Below are positions 1 to 8,718 of a stretch of 34,606 nucleotides of DNA, in pieces. The stretch's first letter is position 1, and every line of letters begins with the position of its first letter. The notes under the pieces were generated by a model that worked only from the letters and a program-made list of their open reading frames with translations, was not told the origin of the DNA and did no database searches. Origin of the DNA: Fidelibacterota bacterium (GTDB taxonomy: Bacteria; Fidelibacterota; Marinisomatia; Marinisomatales; TCS55). The translations under genes and the position numbers were made by a program. The stretch lies in assembly GCA_029938045.1 (NCBI GenBank), contig JAPYOT010000003.1, positions 10,153-44,758 on the forward strand, in the 5' to 3' direction.

Positions 1-2
1 TT

Positions 3-1877
3 TCGGCAGAATCGTTCGATGAACAAATCGTTTCTGATCAAGTGTTAAGTTGGGCCAAAGGAGAAAACCCGCCAGCGGTTATTGTCTCTGTGGTGGATGC
101 ATCTAACCTGTCTAGAAATTTATATCTCACTACGCAACTTCTTGATTTGGACATTCCCACGATTGTTGTATTAAATATGATGGATCAATTGAAAGATTCG
201 AGCCAAATTGACATTCAAAAGCTGAAAAAAGAATTAGGCGTATCGGCGGTTGTTCCCATATCTGCAAAAATGAATTGGGGTTTCGATGCTTTAAAAAGTG
301 CCATTCAAAAGTCGTTGGTTAACGTGGCCCAGACGAATCATCAGTCCCAATGGATAAACCAGGATATTTCCCATCAGATTAAATTACTTATAGAACCACA
401 TTTTTCATCATCAAAATTTGCTGCAGCCCATGCATTAAGACGTATATCAAGAAATGAATCCCTAAATGGTGAGAATTCCCACATTGAAGCCATTCGAAAT
501 TCAATCTTAGAATTAGGATATAACACCGATACTTTAGAAGCCACATTGCGCTATAAATGGATTGATGGTATTCTGCCTTTTGTTCAGCCAAAAATAAGAA
601 CCAAAATTCAAAAAGAAACGCGAAGTGAGAGATGGGATAAAATATTAACCCACCCTTGGATGGGGCCCGCTATATTTATGGCCATTCTATATTTTATTTT
701 TCAATCCATTTTTACATGGGCATCAATACCCATGGATTGGATACAAGCGGGAATAGATAATATATCTATGTTTGTTTTATCAAATATGTCACCGGGAATG
801 TTACGAGATATTTTAGTTGAAGGAATTATCGGTGGTGTAGGAGCGATTGTCATTTTTCTACCCCAAATTTTAATACTGAGTTTTTTTCTGACGATGCTGG
901 AAGATACAGGTTATATGGCCCGTGTGGCATTCATGTTGGATAAAAGTATGACAAAAATGGGACTTCATGGAAAATCTATTTTACCCCTCATGAGTGCCTA
1001 TGCCTGTGCGATTCCGGGTATTATGTCCACAAGAACAATTGATAGTTGGAAAGAACGCCTGGTGACCATCCTGATTTTACCCCTCATGAGTTGTAGTGCA
1101 CGGCTGCCAGTATATACGTTATTAATCAGTGCATTCATTCCGCCCATAACTGTGGGAGGTTATTTCAATCTGCAGGGGTTGACACTGGTTGTGATGTATT
1201 TCCTAGGAACGGTTACTGCTTTAATCTTGGCAAAAATATTCAGTCGATTTATCAAAGAAAAATCCTCTTCATCATTTGTGATGGAACTTCCGCCATATCG
1301 CTTACCAATTGCTCGATCGGTGATTCGCCAGGTTTTTATCCGGGGAAAATTATTTTTAGTCAATGCGGGGAAAATTATTATGGCTATTTCCATTTTATTA
1401 TGGTTTTTGGCCTCTTTCCCAAAAGTAGATGCTTCCTTAACCGATGTCAATCCTATTCATCATAGTTATGCGGGTAAAATTGGGCATGCCATGGAACCGG
1501 TAATTCGACCCCTGGGTTTTGACTGGAAAATCGGTATTGGGTTATTAACTTCATTCGCGGCCAGAGAAGTGATGGTCTCAACCATGGCCACCATTTATAA
1601 TGTAGAAGATAGGGGAGACGAAACAGTTAATTTGCGGGAAGCCATGCGGAATGATGTGGATGTAAAAACAGGGGTTCCTGTATATACGCCATTAATTGCA
1701 TTGGCATTAATGGTATTTTATGTTTTTGCGGCACAGTGCATGGCAACCTTTGCCATCGTTCGTCAGGAGACTAATTCCTGGAAATGGCCACTATTTATGA
1801 TTGCCTACCTTACGATACTGGCTTATACGGGCGCTTTTATTGTGTACCGCGGCGGCTTATTGTTGGGTTATAGTTAA
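3..1877 (+). CDS. feoB: Ferrous iron transporter FeoB (5' end cut by window)
   Basis: FeoB imports Fe2+ across the inner membrane using an N-terminal GTPase-like domain. The reading frame is open from base 3, so the apparent GTG at 42 is internal and the gene begins upstream of the window. The first visible residues (SAESFDEQIVSDQVL) fit the stretch just after the missing G1-G3 motifs. G4 (NMMD) and G5 (SAK) follow. Several membrane segments carry the gate signatures EDTGYMARVAFMLD, ACAIPGIMSTRTI and LPLMSCSARLPVYTLL, and AAREVMVSTMATIY comes later. The ACAIPGIM variant resembles Bacteroidota-type FeoB as I recall it. A small FeoB-associated gene follows one base after the stop. Whether feoA is fused or upstream cannot be seen. 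Confidence 0.96.
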   Translation, partial: SAESFDEQIVSDQVLSWAKGENPPAVIVSVVDASNLSRNLYLTTQLLDLDIPTIVVLNMMDQLKDSSQIDIQKLKKELGVSAVVPISAKMNWGFDALKSAIQKSLVNVAQTNHQSQWINQDISHQIKLLIEPHFSSSKFAAAHALRRISRNESLNGENSHIEAIRNSILELGYNTDTLEATLRYKWIDGILPFVQPKIRTKIQKETRSERWDKILTHPWMGPAIFMAILYFIFQSIFTWASIPMDWIQAGIDNISMFVLSNMSPGMLRDILVEGIIGGVGAIVIFLPQILILSFFLTMLEDTGYMARVAFMLDKSMTKMGLHGKSILPLMSAYACAIPGIMSTRTIDSWKERLVTILILPLMSCSARLPVYTLLISAFIPPITVGGYFNLQGLTLVVMYFLGTVTALILAKIFSRFIKEKSSSSFVMELPPYRLPIARSVIRQVFIRGKLFLVNAGKIIMAISILLWFLASFPKVDASLTDVNPIHHSYAGKIGHAMEPVIRPLGFDWKIGIGLLTSFAAREVMVSTMATIYNVEDRGDETVNLREAMRNDVDVKTGVPVYTPLIALALMVFYVFAAQCMATFAIVRQETNSWKWPLFMIAYLTILAYTGAFIVYRGGLLLGYS

Positions 1878-1878
1878 T

Positions 1879-2037
1879 ATGGATTGGCAAAATTTGTTGG
1901 CGGTAGTTCTCGGTCTTACCGCGTTAATCTACGTGATTATACATTTCCTGAAACAGGTTAAAAAGCCAGAAGTAGATCCAAAATGTGATGATTGTCCTGT
2001 TCCGGATTTGATGGATAAAAAAGAAAAATCAGACTAA
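1879..2037 (+). CDS. FeoB-associated Cys-rich membrane protein (small)
   Basis: This is a 52-residue protein starting at the ATG one base after the feoB stop, which implies co-translation with feoB. A longer TTG start at 1801 lies inside feoB and is less likely. One membrane helix (about residues 5-24, LLAVVLGLTALIYVIIHFL) is followed by a short basic stretch and a C-x2-C pair (KCDDCPVP). One helix plus a Cys pair directly behind feoB is the layout of the FeoB-associated Cys-rich membrane family. Its biochemical role is poorly defined; metal handling next to FeoB is an inference. The 3' end overlaps the convergent acetyltransferase gene by 9 bases. Confidence 0.65.
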   Translation: MDWQNLLAVVLGLTALIYVIIHFLKQVKKPEVDPKCDDCPVPDLMDKKEKSD

Positions 2038-2508
2038 TGACTTTTTCATTAATAAATCTCCCTGTTTCCTTGAACCTTTATTTATAAATCCTAATTTTTC
2101 ATATAATTTTATAGCCGGTTCATTCTTTGGCATTACCCGGAGAGTTAAGAATTCCATTTTTTCTTTTTTAGCAAATGATTCGAGATTGTCCATGGTTTTT
2201 CTTCCAAACCCTTGATTTCGATATTCCTTATCAATGAAAATATGAAATATATGCCCTCGCTTGGTTTCGGATGAAATTTTTATACTCCCAATTCCCACAA
2301 TCCAATCGTCAGACTTTATGACAAAACTATCAATGGGATCTTGGGTGTAATAAGTGGAAACCCATTTTTTAAATTTGAATGGATAGGACATATTTGGACT
2401 GGTCAAATTTAAATCTTTTGGATTTTGAAACCATTTGTCCAGTACGGCTTCTAATATCCTGGCATCCTTTGTATGGGCATAGCTAATTTTTTCAATTGTG
2501 ATGGACAT
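2029..2508 (-). CDS. GNAT family N-acetyltransferase
   Basis: A 159-residue protein of normal length for a single GNAT domain. The acetyl-CoA-binding motif A is visible as HIFIDKEYRNQGFGRKTMD (Q-x-x-G-x-G/A type, RNQGFG). Motif B is present as MPKNEPAIKLYEKLGF near the C terminus. These enzymes transfer an acetyl group from acetyl-CoA to an amine, but the substrate cannot be read from sequence. The gene is convergent with the feo genes and divergent from the HD-domain gene, whose start is 51 bases away. That short gap probably holds both promoters, though I see no convincing boxes in it. Confidence 0.85.
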   Translation of the reverse strand: MSITIEKISYAHTKDARILEAVLDKWFQNPKDLNLTSPNMSYPFKFKKWVSTYYTQDPIDSFVIKSDDWIVGIGSIKISSETKRGHIFHIFIDKEYRNQGFGRKTMDNLESFAKKEKMEFLTLRVMPKNEPAIKLYEKLGFINKGSRKQGDLLMKKSLV

Positions 2509-2559
2509 GGGTTTTCTTTTCAGATATTATCGTAAGTTTAGACCTTAAATTTAAAACGA

Positions 2560-3525
2560 ATGAAGCCCATAGTTCCCATTTCAAAATTTAAAGAAGGTGA
2601 TTCAATTCAGGGGTTTTACCTTTGCGTGGAAAAACACCTACGCCATACCCGTTCCGGTGAATTATATCTGGATTTAATTTTGCGGGATCGTACAGGGCAG
2701 GTGCAAGGAAAAGTCTGGGAAAAAGTTTCGGATTTTAATGAAAAATTTTCCGGTGGCGATGCAGTAGCGATTAAAGGTGAAGTTGATATTTTTATGGATC
2801 GTCCTCAATTAACAGTAAAGCGCATCAATAAGGCGACAGTTCAGAACTATGCACGATATGGGTTTGATCCTGCATTGGTCGTTCCCACTGCGAATGCGGA
2901 CCCCAATAAAATGTGGAAAGAAATCACCACGCTTATCGGGAAAATAAAAAATCCATTTCTAAAAAAATTATGTCATCAAATATATACAGTTAACAAGGAT
3001 AAACTGATGACGCACCCTGCCTCCGTTTCCATGCATCATAATTATCGTTCAGGGTTTTTAGAACACGTCCTATCCATGACAAAAATGGCCGTCAGATTGG
3101 GACCTCATTATCGATTGGATACGGATCTGGTGTTGACGGGCGTACTGTTGCATGATATTGGAAAACTTCATGAAATAGAGTCGGATTATGAAGCATCATT
3201 TACAAAAGAAGGCAATTTGATTGGTCATATTGTGATTGGCAGAGATATGGCTCGGGCCACGGCTAAAACAATCAAAAAATTTCCCAAAAATCTTTTATTA
3301 AAAGTAGAACATATAATTCTTTCCCATCAGGGAAAGTATGAATGGCAGAGCCCCAAAAAGCCAGCATTTAAGGAAGCATTGTTGGTTCACCTCATTGATG
3401 TAGTGGATTCTCAAATGAATATAATGGACATGGCTATGGAAGATGATCCGGAAAAAGGGCCCTTCACAAATCGACACAATTATTTCCGAATTCCATTATT
3501 CAAAGGTGAGAATGGAACTGAATAA
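2560..3525 (+). CDS. OB-fold / HD-domain phosphohydrolase, YhaM-like 3'-5' exoribonuclease
   Basis: A 321-residue protein with an N-terminal OB-fold (about residues 14-90) and an HD domain. Metal-binding signatures include the His in SGFLEHVLSM, the HD pair (His198-Asp199 in LLHDIGKLHE), the His in EHIILSHQG and a late Asp in HLIDVVDSQ. OB followed by HD, and a length near 314, match the YhaM family of 3'-5' exoribonucleases. Exonuclease activity is inferred from the family and other HD phosphohydrolase roles are possible. The start is the first ATG after the divergent intergenic space, with no good Shine-Dalgarno. The 3' end overlaps the next gene by 14 bases. Confidence 0.82.
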   Translation: MKPIVPISKFKEGDSIQGFYLCVEKHLRHTRSGELYLDLILRDRTGQVQGKVWEKVSDFNEKFSGGDAVAIKGEVDIFMDRPQLTVKRINKATVQNYARYGFDPALVVPTANADPNKMWKEITTLIGKIKNPFLKKLCHQIYTVNKDKLMTHPASVSMHHNYRSGFLEHVLSMTKMAVRLGPHYRLDTDLVLTGVLLHDIGKLHEIESDYEASFTKEGNLIGHIVIGRDMARATAKTIKKFPKNLLLKVEHIILSHQGKYEWQSPKKPAFKEALLVHLIDVVDSQMNIMDMAMEDDPEKGPFTNRHNYFRIPLFKGENGTE

Positions 3526-4033
3526 GTTAGTCCGGGCGGCTATTTTTTGCGCTCTGGCTGTCGGAATGGGATTCTCCCTGATGCTCATCCCCAATGTTGA
3601 ATTGATTACAGTTATTGTATTTATTTCAGGATTATATTTAGGCATAGGATGGGGTACTATAGTTGGCGGCACGGCTATTTTTATTTATTCAGGGCTTAAT
3701 CCAATGGGATCCGGGTTAGCATTTCCTCCATTATTTGTGATGCAAATTTTAGGCATGGCAATGGCTGGCGCCATTGGTGGATTGGTACGGCCTGTATTTT
3801 TTAAAAAAGAATTTTCAATTCCAATACTTGCAGGACTATGCCTAATGGGATTTTCTATCACACTTATTTATGATGTATTTACATTGATTACTTATCCTAT
3901 CTCTGCAGGATTGGGATATGCAGGTGTAATGGCTGCCCTTGTGAAAGGAATGGGATTTACAGTTTTGCATGAAATTTCCAATGGATTAGTATTTATAATT
4001 GCCGTACCACGCGTCGTTAAATATTTAAAATAA
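3512..4033 (+). CDS. ECF-transporter S-component-like membrane protein
   Basis: A very hydrophobic protein of 173 residues from the ATG at 3512, which follows a purine-rich AAAGGTGAG. An upstream non-ATG extension would be read out of the HD gene and is unlikely. Five to six membrane segments can be drawn. The N-terminal helix, the Gly-rich second and third segments (FISGLYLGIGWGTIVGG) and the YSGLNPMGSG loop resemble substrate-binding S-components of energy-coupling-factor vitamin transporters. No ECF ATPase or T-component is in the window. The neighbouring barrel and the cobalamin-riboswitch receptor make a corrinoid substrate plausible but unproven. Thiamine, riboflavin or biotin precursors cannot be excluded. 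Confidence 0.6.
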   Translation: MELNKLVRAAIFCALAVGMGFSLMLIPNVELITVIVFISGLYLGIGWGTIVGGTAIFIYSGLNPMGSGLAFPPLFVMQILGMAMAGAIGGLVRPVFFKKEFSIPILAGLCLMGFSITLIYDVFTLITYPISAGLGYAGVMAALVKGMGFTVLHEISNGLVFIIAVPRVVKYLK

Positions 4034-4034
4034 A

Positions 4035-5657
4035 ATGATGAGAAAACTTTCCGTCCTTTTAAGCCTGGTTGCAGGATTATTTTCCCAAAATTCAAATTCA
4101 ATCCCATTTGATTGGGCAGGTCAAAATGGTATTGTCATAACCGATGGTGCTTTGTTCTGGAACCGAAGTTGGACATCCGGAATGCTGTTATTTGATGGTA
4201 CCTATACATCCTATCCCAGGCGATATGGTACCCATACATCTACCATATTTGAACCGGTAAATCCGGGAATATTTCCATCCTGGCGACCCTTGCCTGATTC
4301 CACCACTGTAGAAAGCTATTTTGATTATTATAAAGGGGATTATGCCTATGACCAGTTAGAAATTGGTGCAAATTATGACCAATTGAATTCCCACCTTGGG
4401 TTAAGAGCATTTAAACGAAGTCATGGAGGAAATACAGGTCATTATTTTTATCCAGGTGGCGGATCTTCTCCTATTCATCATTCTTATCGTATCGATTATG
4501 GGGCGAGTAAAAATGACCGAAAACTGGAAGTTTCTGCAGGGCGTTTTATCACCCGGAGTGGTTTACCTGATTCCACATCTAATGGATTGGAGAATGATAA
4601 TATTGTGAATGCCGGTATTCGCTATCAGCGCCCTTTGGGAGATTGGACAATGAATTCATATTTCGGTCAATTTTTCCAACACCGTCTTATTCATCATTCG
4701 TCTATGGCTGACTCGAATTATCAGAATATAAATCGAAATCGATTGGATGTTTTATTCCAATCACCGGGTGGATTTGGGTTTGGTATAAACCAGAATACAC
4801 AACAAATGAATGGAGATTCGACCAATCGCTTTCTAAGTTGGTCAACTTTTTATTTACAAAAAGAACTCAAAAAAATCAATCTGCTGATTGGGATGAATCA
4901 ATTTAATAATGGTAGTGGTGATTATCCTTTTTCTTGGCAATTAAATTATCAAAAAGAATGGGATGCATTTTACATGAAGATTGTTTCTTCAGGTTCTCCA
5001 AAACCAATTCATCCTACATTTGACTATTCGGATCGGGTAACCACTTATGACTCTCTACATTATGAATTTTGGAGCCACGCTATGGTAAAGGTTGGTTTTA
5101 TCAACCAAAATATGCACGGGGATTTATTCGTTTCCATGGTTCATCGAAAAAAACGTGTATATGAAAAAGAGGATTCTAATATTCAATTTGTGGGTGGGAA
5201 TATAGGATTTGATATAAAAAATGGTTGGTCAGTTTACAGTAAAATTATTGCACAAATAGATTCATCGATTTATGGCGGCGGCATTGGAACCATGGCCACT
5301 GCAGGTATGCAGGGTAAATTGAGTTTGTTTAAAGGATATATGAAAATAGACACCCATCTTTGGATGGATGGGGCAAATGGAAAATTGAAATCCTTTGGAT
5401 TTGATCCCATTAAGCAAGTCCCATTTAATCATACAATTCCTAGTTGGGAATTGCCGGATCAATGGCTCCTTCACTTCGAAGTAGTGGCTAATATTTCCGG
5501 TGTTATGCTTTCCTATAAAATCAATAATATTTTGAACGCAGTTGGGAGTATGGGGGGCGCATCCCAGGAAGATTTAATGTGGGCTCGCCCCAACCATGTT
5601 TATCCACAATTGGGGCGAATGATGCAATTTGGCGTTACATGGTATTTTAAGAATTAA
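4035..5657 (+). CDS. Plug-less outer-membrane beta-barrel protein, TonB-receptor-like
   Basis: A 540-residue protein with a short signal peptide (MRKLSVLLSLVAGLFSQ). Alternating hydrophobic and polar strands rich in Tyr, Trp, Phe and Gly run throughout, and it ends in an aromatic strand (MMQFGVTWYFKN) typical of outer-membrane barrels. The C-terminal part (NNILNA, then VYPQLGR) resembles the last strands of TonB-dependent receptors, but no plug domain or TonB box is evident and the length is short for a receptor. It starts 1 base after the S-component gene, so co-expression is likely. It may be a porin-like channel or a partner of the adjacent receptor; its function is unknown. Confidence 0.65.
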   Translation: MMRKLSVLLSLVAGLFSQNSNSIPFDWAGQNGIVITDGALFWNRSWTSGMLLFDGTYTSYPRRYGTHTSTIFEPVNPGIFPSWRPLPDSTTVESYFDYYKGDYAYDQLEIGANYDQLNSHLGLRAFKRSHGGNTGHYFYPGGGSSPIHHSYRIDYGASKNDRKLEVSAGRFITRSGLPDSTSNGLENDNIVNAGIRYQRPLGDWTMNSYFGQFFQHRLIHHSSMADSNYQNINRNRLDVLFQSPGGFGFGINQNTQQMNGDSTNRFLSWSTFYLQKELKKINLLIGMNQFNNGSGDYPFSWQLNYQKEWDAFYMKIVSSGSPKPIHPTFDYSDRVTTYDSLHYEFWSHAMVKVGFINQNMHGDLFVSMVHRKKRVYEKEDSNIQFVGGNIGFDIKNGWSVYSKIIAQIDSSIYGGGIGTMATAGMQGKLSLFKGYMKIDTHLWMDGANGKLKSFGFDPIKQVPFNHTIPSWELPDQWLLHFEVVANISGVMLSYKINNILNAVGSMGGASQEDLMWARPNHVYPQLGRMMQFGVTWYFKN

Positions 5658-5810
5658 CCATCCATAGGCTTGCATTGGATTGGCCAAAGTTTCCTTCACA
5701 AAGAACGAAAATATTTTATTCTATTAACGGATTTGATTCATTATTGAAGATATTCTCACATCCAATAAAGAAGATGTCAAATATGAAAATGGTTACCCTC
5801 ATTAAATCCT

Positions 5811-7808
5811 TCATGATTTTTTCTTTCTATTATTGGGTTTGTATTGAAATGAGAGCGAAAAGCTACGTCCCGGTTCGGGATATCCATTTACTGTCATATA
5901 GTTATTATTTAAGAAATTATTAACTGATAATAATAATGTTATTTTTGGGGTTATGGTGTAATTAACGCCACCCGAAAAAACCATATAAGGATTCATACTC
6001 ACATCCATTGGCCAACTGTACATGGTAATTCTTTCACCCATATATTGGGCATGAACCCATCCATTAATGTGTTGAAATTCAGTCTCTAAATTTAATGACC
6101 CAGTATATTTAGGTGCATACAGCATGGGTTTATTCACATTGATATTTTTTGAATCATTATAGGTAAAATGGGTTGAAAAGTTGATAATCTTTACTAATCT
6201 TCCACTGAAAGTAATCGTTAAGGAATTTCTTCTGGTTTTAGCAATATTTTGAGGTTGCCAATAGTTTTCTCCCGAGACCCATTGAATAAGGTCTGTACTG
6301 TATTTAGAGCCCAATCGTACTGATAATTGATGACCATTTAATTGGGTATTCCAATGAACGCGAGCCCAGTTTGTTTTTTCAGGTAGAAGGGTGGAATTCC
6401 CGCCAGGATTCCAGTATAAATCGTTAAATGTTGGATATCGAAACCCATAACCGCCTGTGACAGAAATAGAACTATTTTTCATCAGATATTCAAATCCTGA
6501 TTGCCATGTCCATATGTTGAAATTATTTTTTTCTTTATCGAATCGAAGGCCACTTTCATTCGACAAATTCCGTGTTAAAGCCCATCGAATGGAATGCGAA
6601 TAAGTCTGGATAATTCGTGAAATGGTATCTGTATTTGTACTTGTAATGGATTCTTTTTTAATGGTTATTTTTTGATCTATTTCAATGGATTCTAAGGGTT
6701 TTGTTATCCAACCGAATTCCAATTGATGGGTAGATAGGTCATGATTACTGTCAACCGCAAATTGTGGATTGATATAATGTTCATCACTTTTTCGTGATGT
6801 GATTGATAGGGAAAACAAGTGGTGGGGAATTTGCCAGAGAGATTTAACCTGGGTTAATTGTAAATCATCCTGACGGTATGCCTTGGGCGAAGGGGAAAAC
6901 ACCAATCCTGGTATGCCCCGATTCTGATTTGTACCCAAAGATTGTAATAATATGAACCAATGTTCATTGATGGTGTGACTAGATTCGAAAGAATAAAATG
7001 ATTGGTCAAATTGATTGTTTTTTCTTTTTCCCGAAGCGCCATTATTACTGTAGGCAAAATCACCGACCGATTTATATTGTCCTATACTCAGGGATAAAGA
7101 GCCCTTTTTATTCGCAAAATTTGTTCGGGCCGCGAGGGATTGGGTGCCAAAACTTCCGGTCGAAAAATCAATTTGAGGTGATTTTGAACTTTGAATTTCT
7201 AGGGATCCGTCAATACTACCTGACCCATATGATAAAGCAGAAGTACGCCCTATTGAGATTTGGTTGATAAAGAAATTGGGAATTTGAGATAAATCTGTCA
7301 GCCCATTTTGGGGGCTGGTTAAATCAATGCCATTCCACACGATTTTAGTATGAGATGATAGTCCGCCATCAATAGAAACGGTACTTAACCCTCCGGGACC
7401 GCCATATGTCCGGAACATGATAGATGGAATAGATCCCAGGGTAGTTGACAAGTTTCGCCCAGTTTTTACCGGGAAATGACGCAACTGCATTTTATTTTTT
7501 TCTCCAATTACGTGAATAGTCTTCATCTGAATAGGTTTAAGGTTTAATTGGATAATAATTGGAGTTTCAAAAGGAATTTCAGATTTGTATTGTTTATAGC
7601 CATAATGAAATATTGTAATGGAATCTCCAACACTTCCTATCGATGAAAAATATCCATATTCATCTGTAACAGTCCATGCACCGGTCAGCTGATGAACAAT
7701 GATGGCATTGGGAAGGGGTGAATCGCTATTAAAGACGAATCCCTCTATTTGGGGTTGGATACCCCAAAGTGTATGGGTTAAAATGATAAGAGGTAAAATT
7801 TTAGACAA
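5811..7808 (-). CDS. btuB: TonB-dependent receptor, BtuB-like (probable corrinoid receptor)
   Basis: A 665-residue outer-membrane receptor. A signal peptide (MSKILPLIILTHTLWG) precedes a carboxypeptidase-regulatory-like beta-sandwich (about residues 20-95), a plug domain (about 105-210, with SIDGGLSSHTKIVWNGIDL and PQNGLTDLSQIP), then a barrel with the terminal NNFLNNNYMTVNGYPEPGR motif and a late Phe-Gln-Tyr strand. The start is a TTG, since an in-frame TAG lies a short way upstream and no ATG fits. A cobalamin riboswitch sits about 85 bases ahead on the same strand, which strongly supports cobalamin or another corrinoid as the ligand. Expression is probably repressed when corrinoid is abundant. 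Gene and riboswitch face away from the HNH operon. Confidence 0.88.
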   Translation of the reverse strand: MSKILPLIILTHTLWGIQPQIEGFVFNSDSPLPNAIIVHQLTGAWTVTDEYGYFSSIGSVGDSITIFHYGYKQYKSEIPFETPIIIQLNLKPIQMKTIHVIGEKNKMQLRHFPVKTGRNLSTTLGSIPSIMFRTYGGPGGLSTVSIDGGLSSHTKIVWNGIDLTSPQNGLTDLSQIPNFFINQISIGRTSALSYGSGSIDGSLEIQSSKSPQIDFSTGSFGTQSLAARTNFANKKGSLSLSIGQYKSVGDFAYSNNGASGKRKNNQFDQSFYSFESSHTINEHWFILLQSLGTNQNRGIPGLVFSPSPKAYRQDDLQLTQVKSLWQIPHHLFSLSITSRKSDEHYINPQFAVDSNHDLSTHQLEFGWITKPLESIEIDQKITIKKESITSTNTDTISRIIQTYSHSIRWALTRNLSNESGLRFDKEKNNFNIWTWQSGFEYLMKNSSISVTGGYGFRYPTFNDLYWNPGGNSTLLPEKTNWARVHWNTQLNGHQLSVRLGSKYSTDLIQWVSGENYWQPQNIAKTRRNSLTITFSGRLVKIINFSTHFTYNDSKNINVNKPMLYAPKYTGSLNLETEFQHINGWVHAQYMGERITMYSWPMDVSMNPYMVFSGGVNYTITPKITLLLSVNNFLNNNYMTVNGYPEPGRSFSLSFQYKPNNRKKKS

Positions 7809-7813
7809 TGGTT

Positions 7814-7829
7814 CCCGCCAACAGTGGCG
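7814..7829 (-). promoter_or_regulatory. Leader hairpin just ahead of the receptor start codon
   Basis: On the minus strand CGCCA-CTGT-TGGCG forms a 5-bp hairpin (7816-7829), followed by GG and AACCA before the TTG start. The 3' arm and following bases (GGCGGGAA) hold the only purine-rich stretch in the ribosome-binding position. Its GCGGG is the exact complement of the riboswitch P5 loop CCCGC. It could act as the translational expression platform. This is an inference from base complementarity only. Confidence 0.4.
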
Positions 7830-7891
7830 AGAGAATGTCTAATGTGACCGAATAAAAAATATTAAATTGGGTTCGTATCATGACCTTTTCT

Positions 7892-8071
7892 CCCGAAAGT
7901 CAGTGGATGTACATTTTTGCCCAGGTCTCCTGACTTTCGCTTCATCAACGATCCTAATCCTTCTCCTTTCGGATGGAATAAAAGGGGTCTCAGCGATTAC
8001 AGTAGCGGGTACTGTGCTCGAATTAAACGAGTTTCCCTGCTGCAAAAAATGTTTCAAAAATCGCAGGGAAT
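7892..8071 (-). promoter_or_regulatory. Cobalamin riboswitch (B12 element)
   Basis: Read on the minus strand, the conserved cobalamin-riboswitch blocks appear in order. A GCAGGGAAAC block comes first. The P5 element follows, with 6-bp arms ACAGTA/TACTGT closing a CCCGC loop (7999-8015). The B12 box is AGTCAGGAGACCTGGGC (about 7918-7934). A small stem CGAG/CTCG lies between the first two blocks. A 10-bp inverted repeat (7930-7939 with 7894-7903) encloses the B12 box. It lies in the leader of the BtuB-like receptor. No poly-T terminator follows, so control is more likely at translation initiation. The exact edges are estimates. Confidence 0.9.
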
Positions 8072-8181
8072 TTACATTAATATTTTCCCAATAAAGTCTT
8101 TAAATAGGTTATTCGGAATTATTTTATGTTCATTTCACTTATGCATTCTGTCTGAGTAATCAACGATGTAAATTCTATGAT

Positions 8182-8718
8182 ATGATTTCTCCCCTAAAAA
8201 ATGGATCTATATTGAACCGTTCAGTTTTGGTACTCAATACCAATTATTCGCCCATGGATATTTGCACCGCCCGGCGGGCCATCTGCCTGTTTTACAATGA
8301 AAAGGTGGATATTTTAGAATCCTATCATGAAGCGGTTCATTCACCATCGGTAACCTTGTCATTGCCAAGCATTGTTAAACTGAAAGGTTTTGTCAAACAC
8401 CATAAAATGGATGTTGTTCTCAGTCGTAAAAACTTGATGATTCGGGATAAACACCAGTGCCAGTACTGCAATACTAAAAAAGAATCTCTTACCATGGATC
8501 ACGTTTTACCGAAGCATCGCGGAGGGATGGATTCCTGGGAAAATCTGGTTGCGGCATGTCAGACTTGCAATCGTAAAAAAGGTAATCAAACGCCAGAAGA
8601 AGCGAGAATGCCATTAAAACGGTTTCCAAAAAAGCCAAATAAAATTCACTACTTCCAACAGTTTATTCAAGAAAAACAAATGGCGTGGCGGCCATACTTA
8701 TTTATGGAGTCTTTTTAA
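8182..8718 (+). CDS. HNH endonuclease family protein
   Basis: A 178-residue protein with a zinc-stabilised HNH motif in its C-terminal half. Cys93-x2-Cys96 (CQYC) is followed by His107 in MDHVLPKHRGG, then NLVAACQTCNRKKGN with Cys126-x2-Cys129. The N-terminal part (VLVLNTNYSPMDICTARRA) is typical of a widespread family of stand-alone chromosomal HNH proteins whose cellular role is not established. It is not inside a recognisable mobile element. The stop abuts the trpS ATG with no gap, so it probably shares that transcript. Confidence 0.85.
   Translation: MISPLKNGSILNRSVLVLNTNYSPMDICTARRAICLFYNEKVDILESYHEAVHSPSVTLSLPSIVKLKGFVKHHKMDVVLSRKNLMIRDKHQCQYCNTKKESLTMDHVLPKHRGGMDSWENLVAACQTCNRKKGNQTPEEARMPLKRFPKKPNKIHYFQQFIQEKQMAWRPYLFMESF

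Noticed and set aside
5675-5923. 82-codon + strand open frame after the barrel gene
   Set aside because: It overlaps the 3' end of the TonB-dependent receptor on the other strand, starts with TTG and resembles no protein family.
7867-8159. Two + strand open frames of 75 and 80 codons
   Set aside because: They run antisense through the cobalamin riboswitch, whose conserved blocks explain the sequence.
8182-8718. HNH gene as part of a mobile element or defence island
   Set aside because: It abuts trpS, has no flanking repeats, integrase or methylase, and belongs to a family common on chromosomes.
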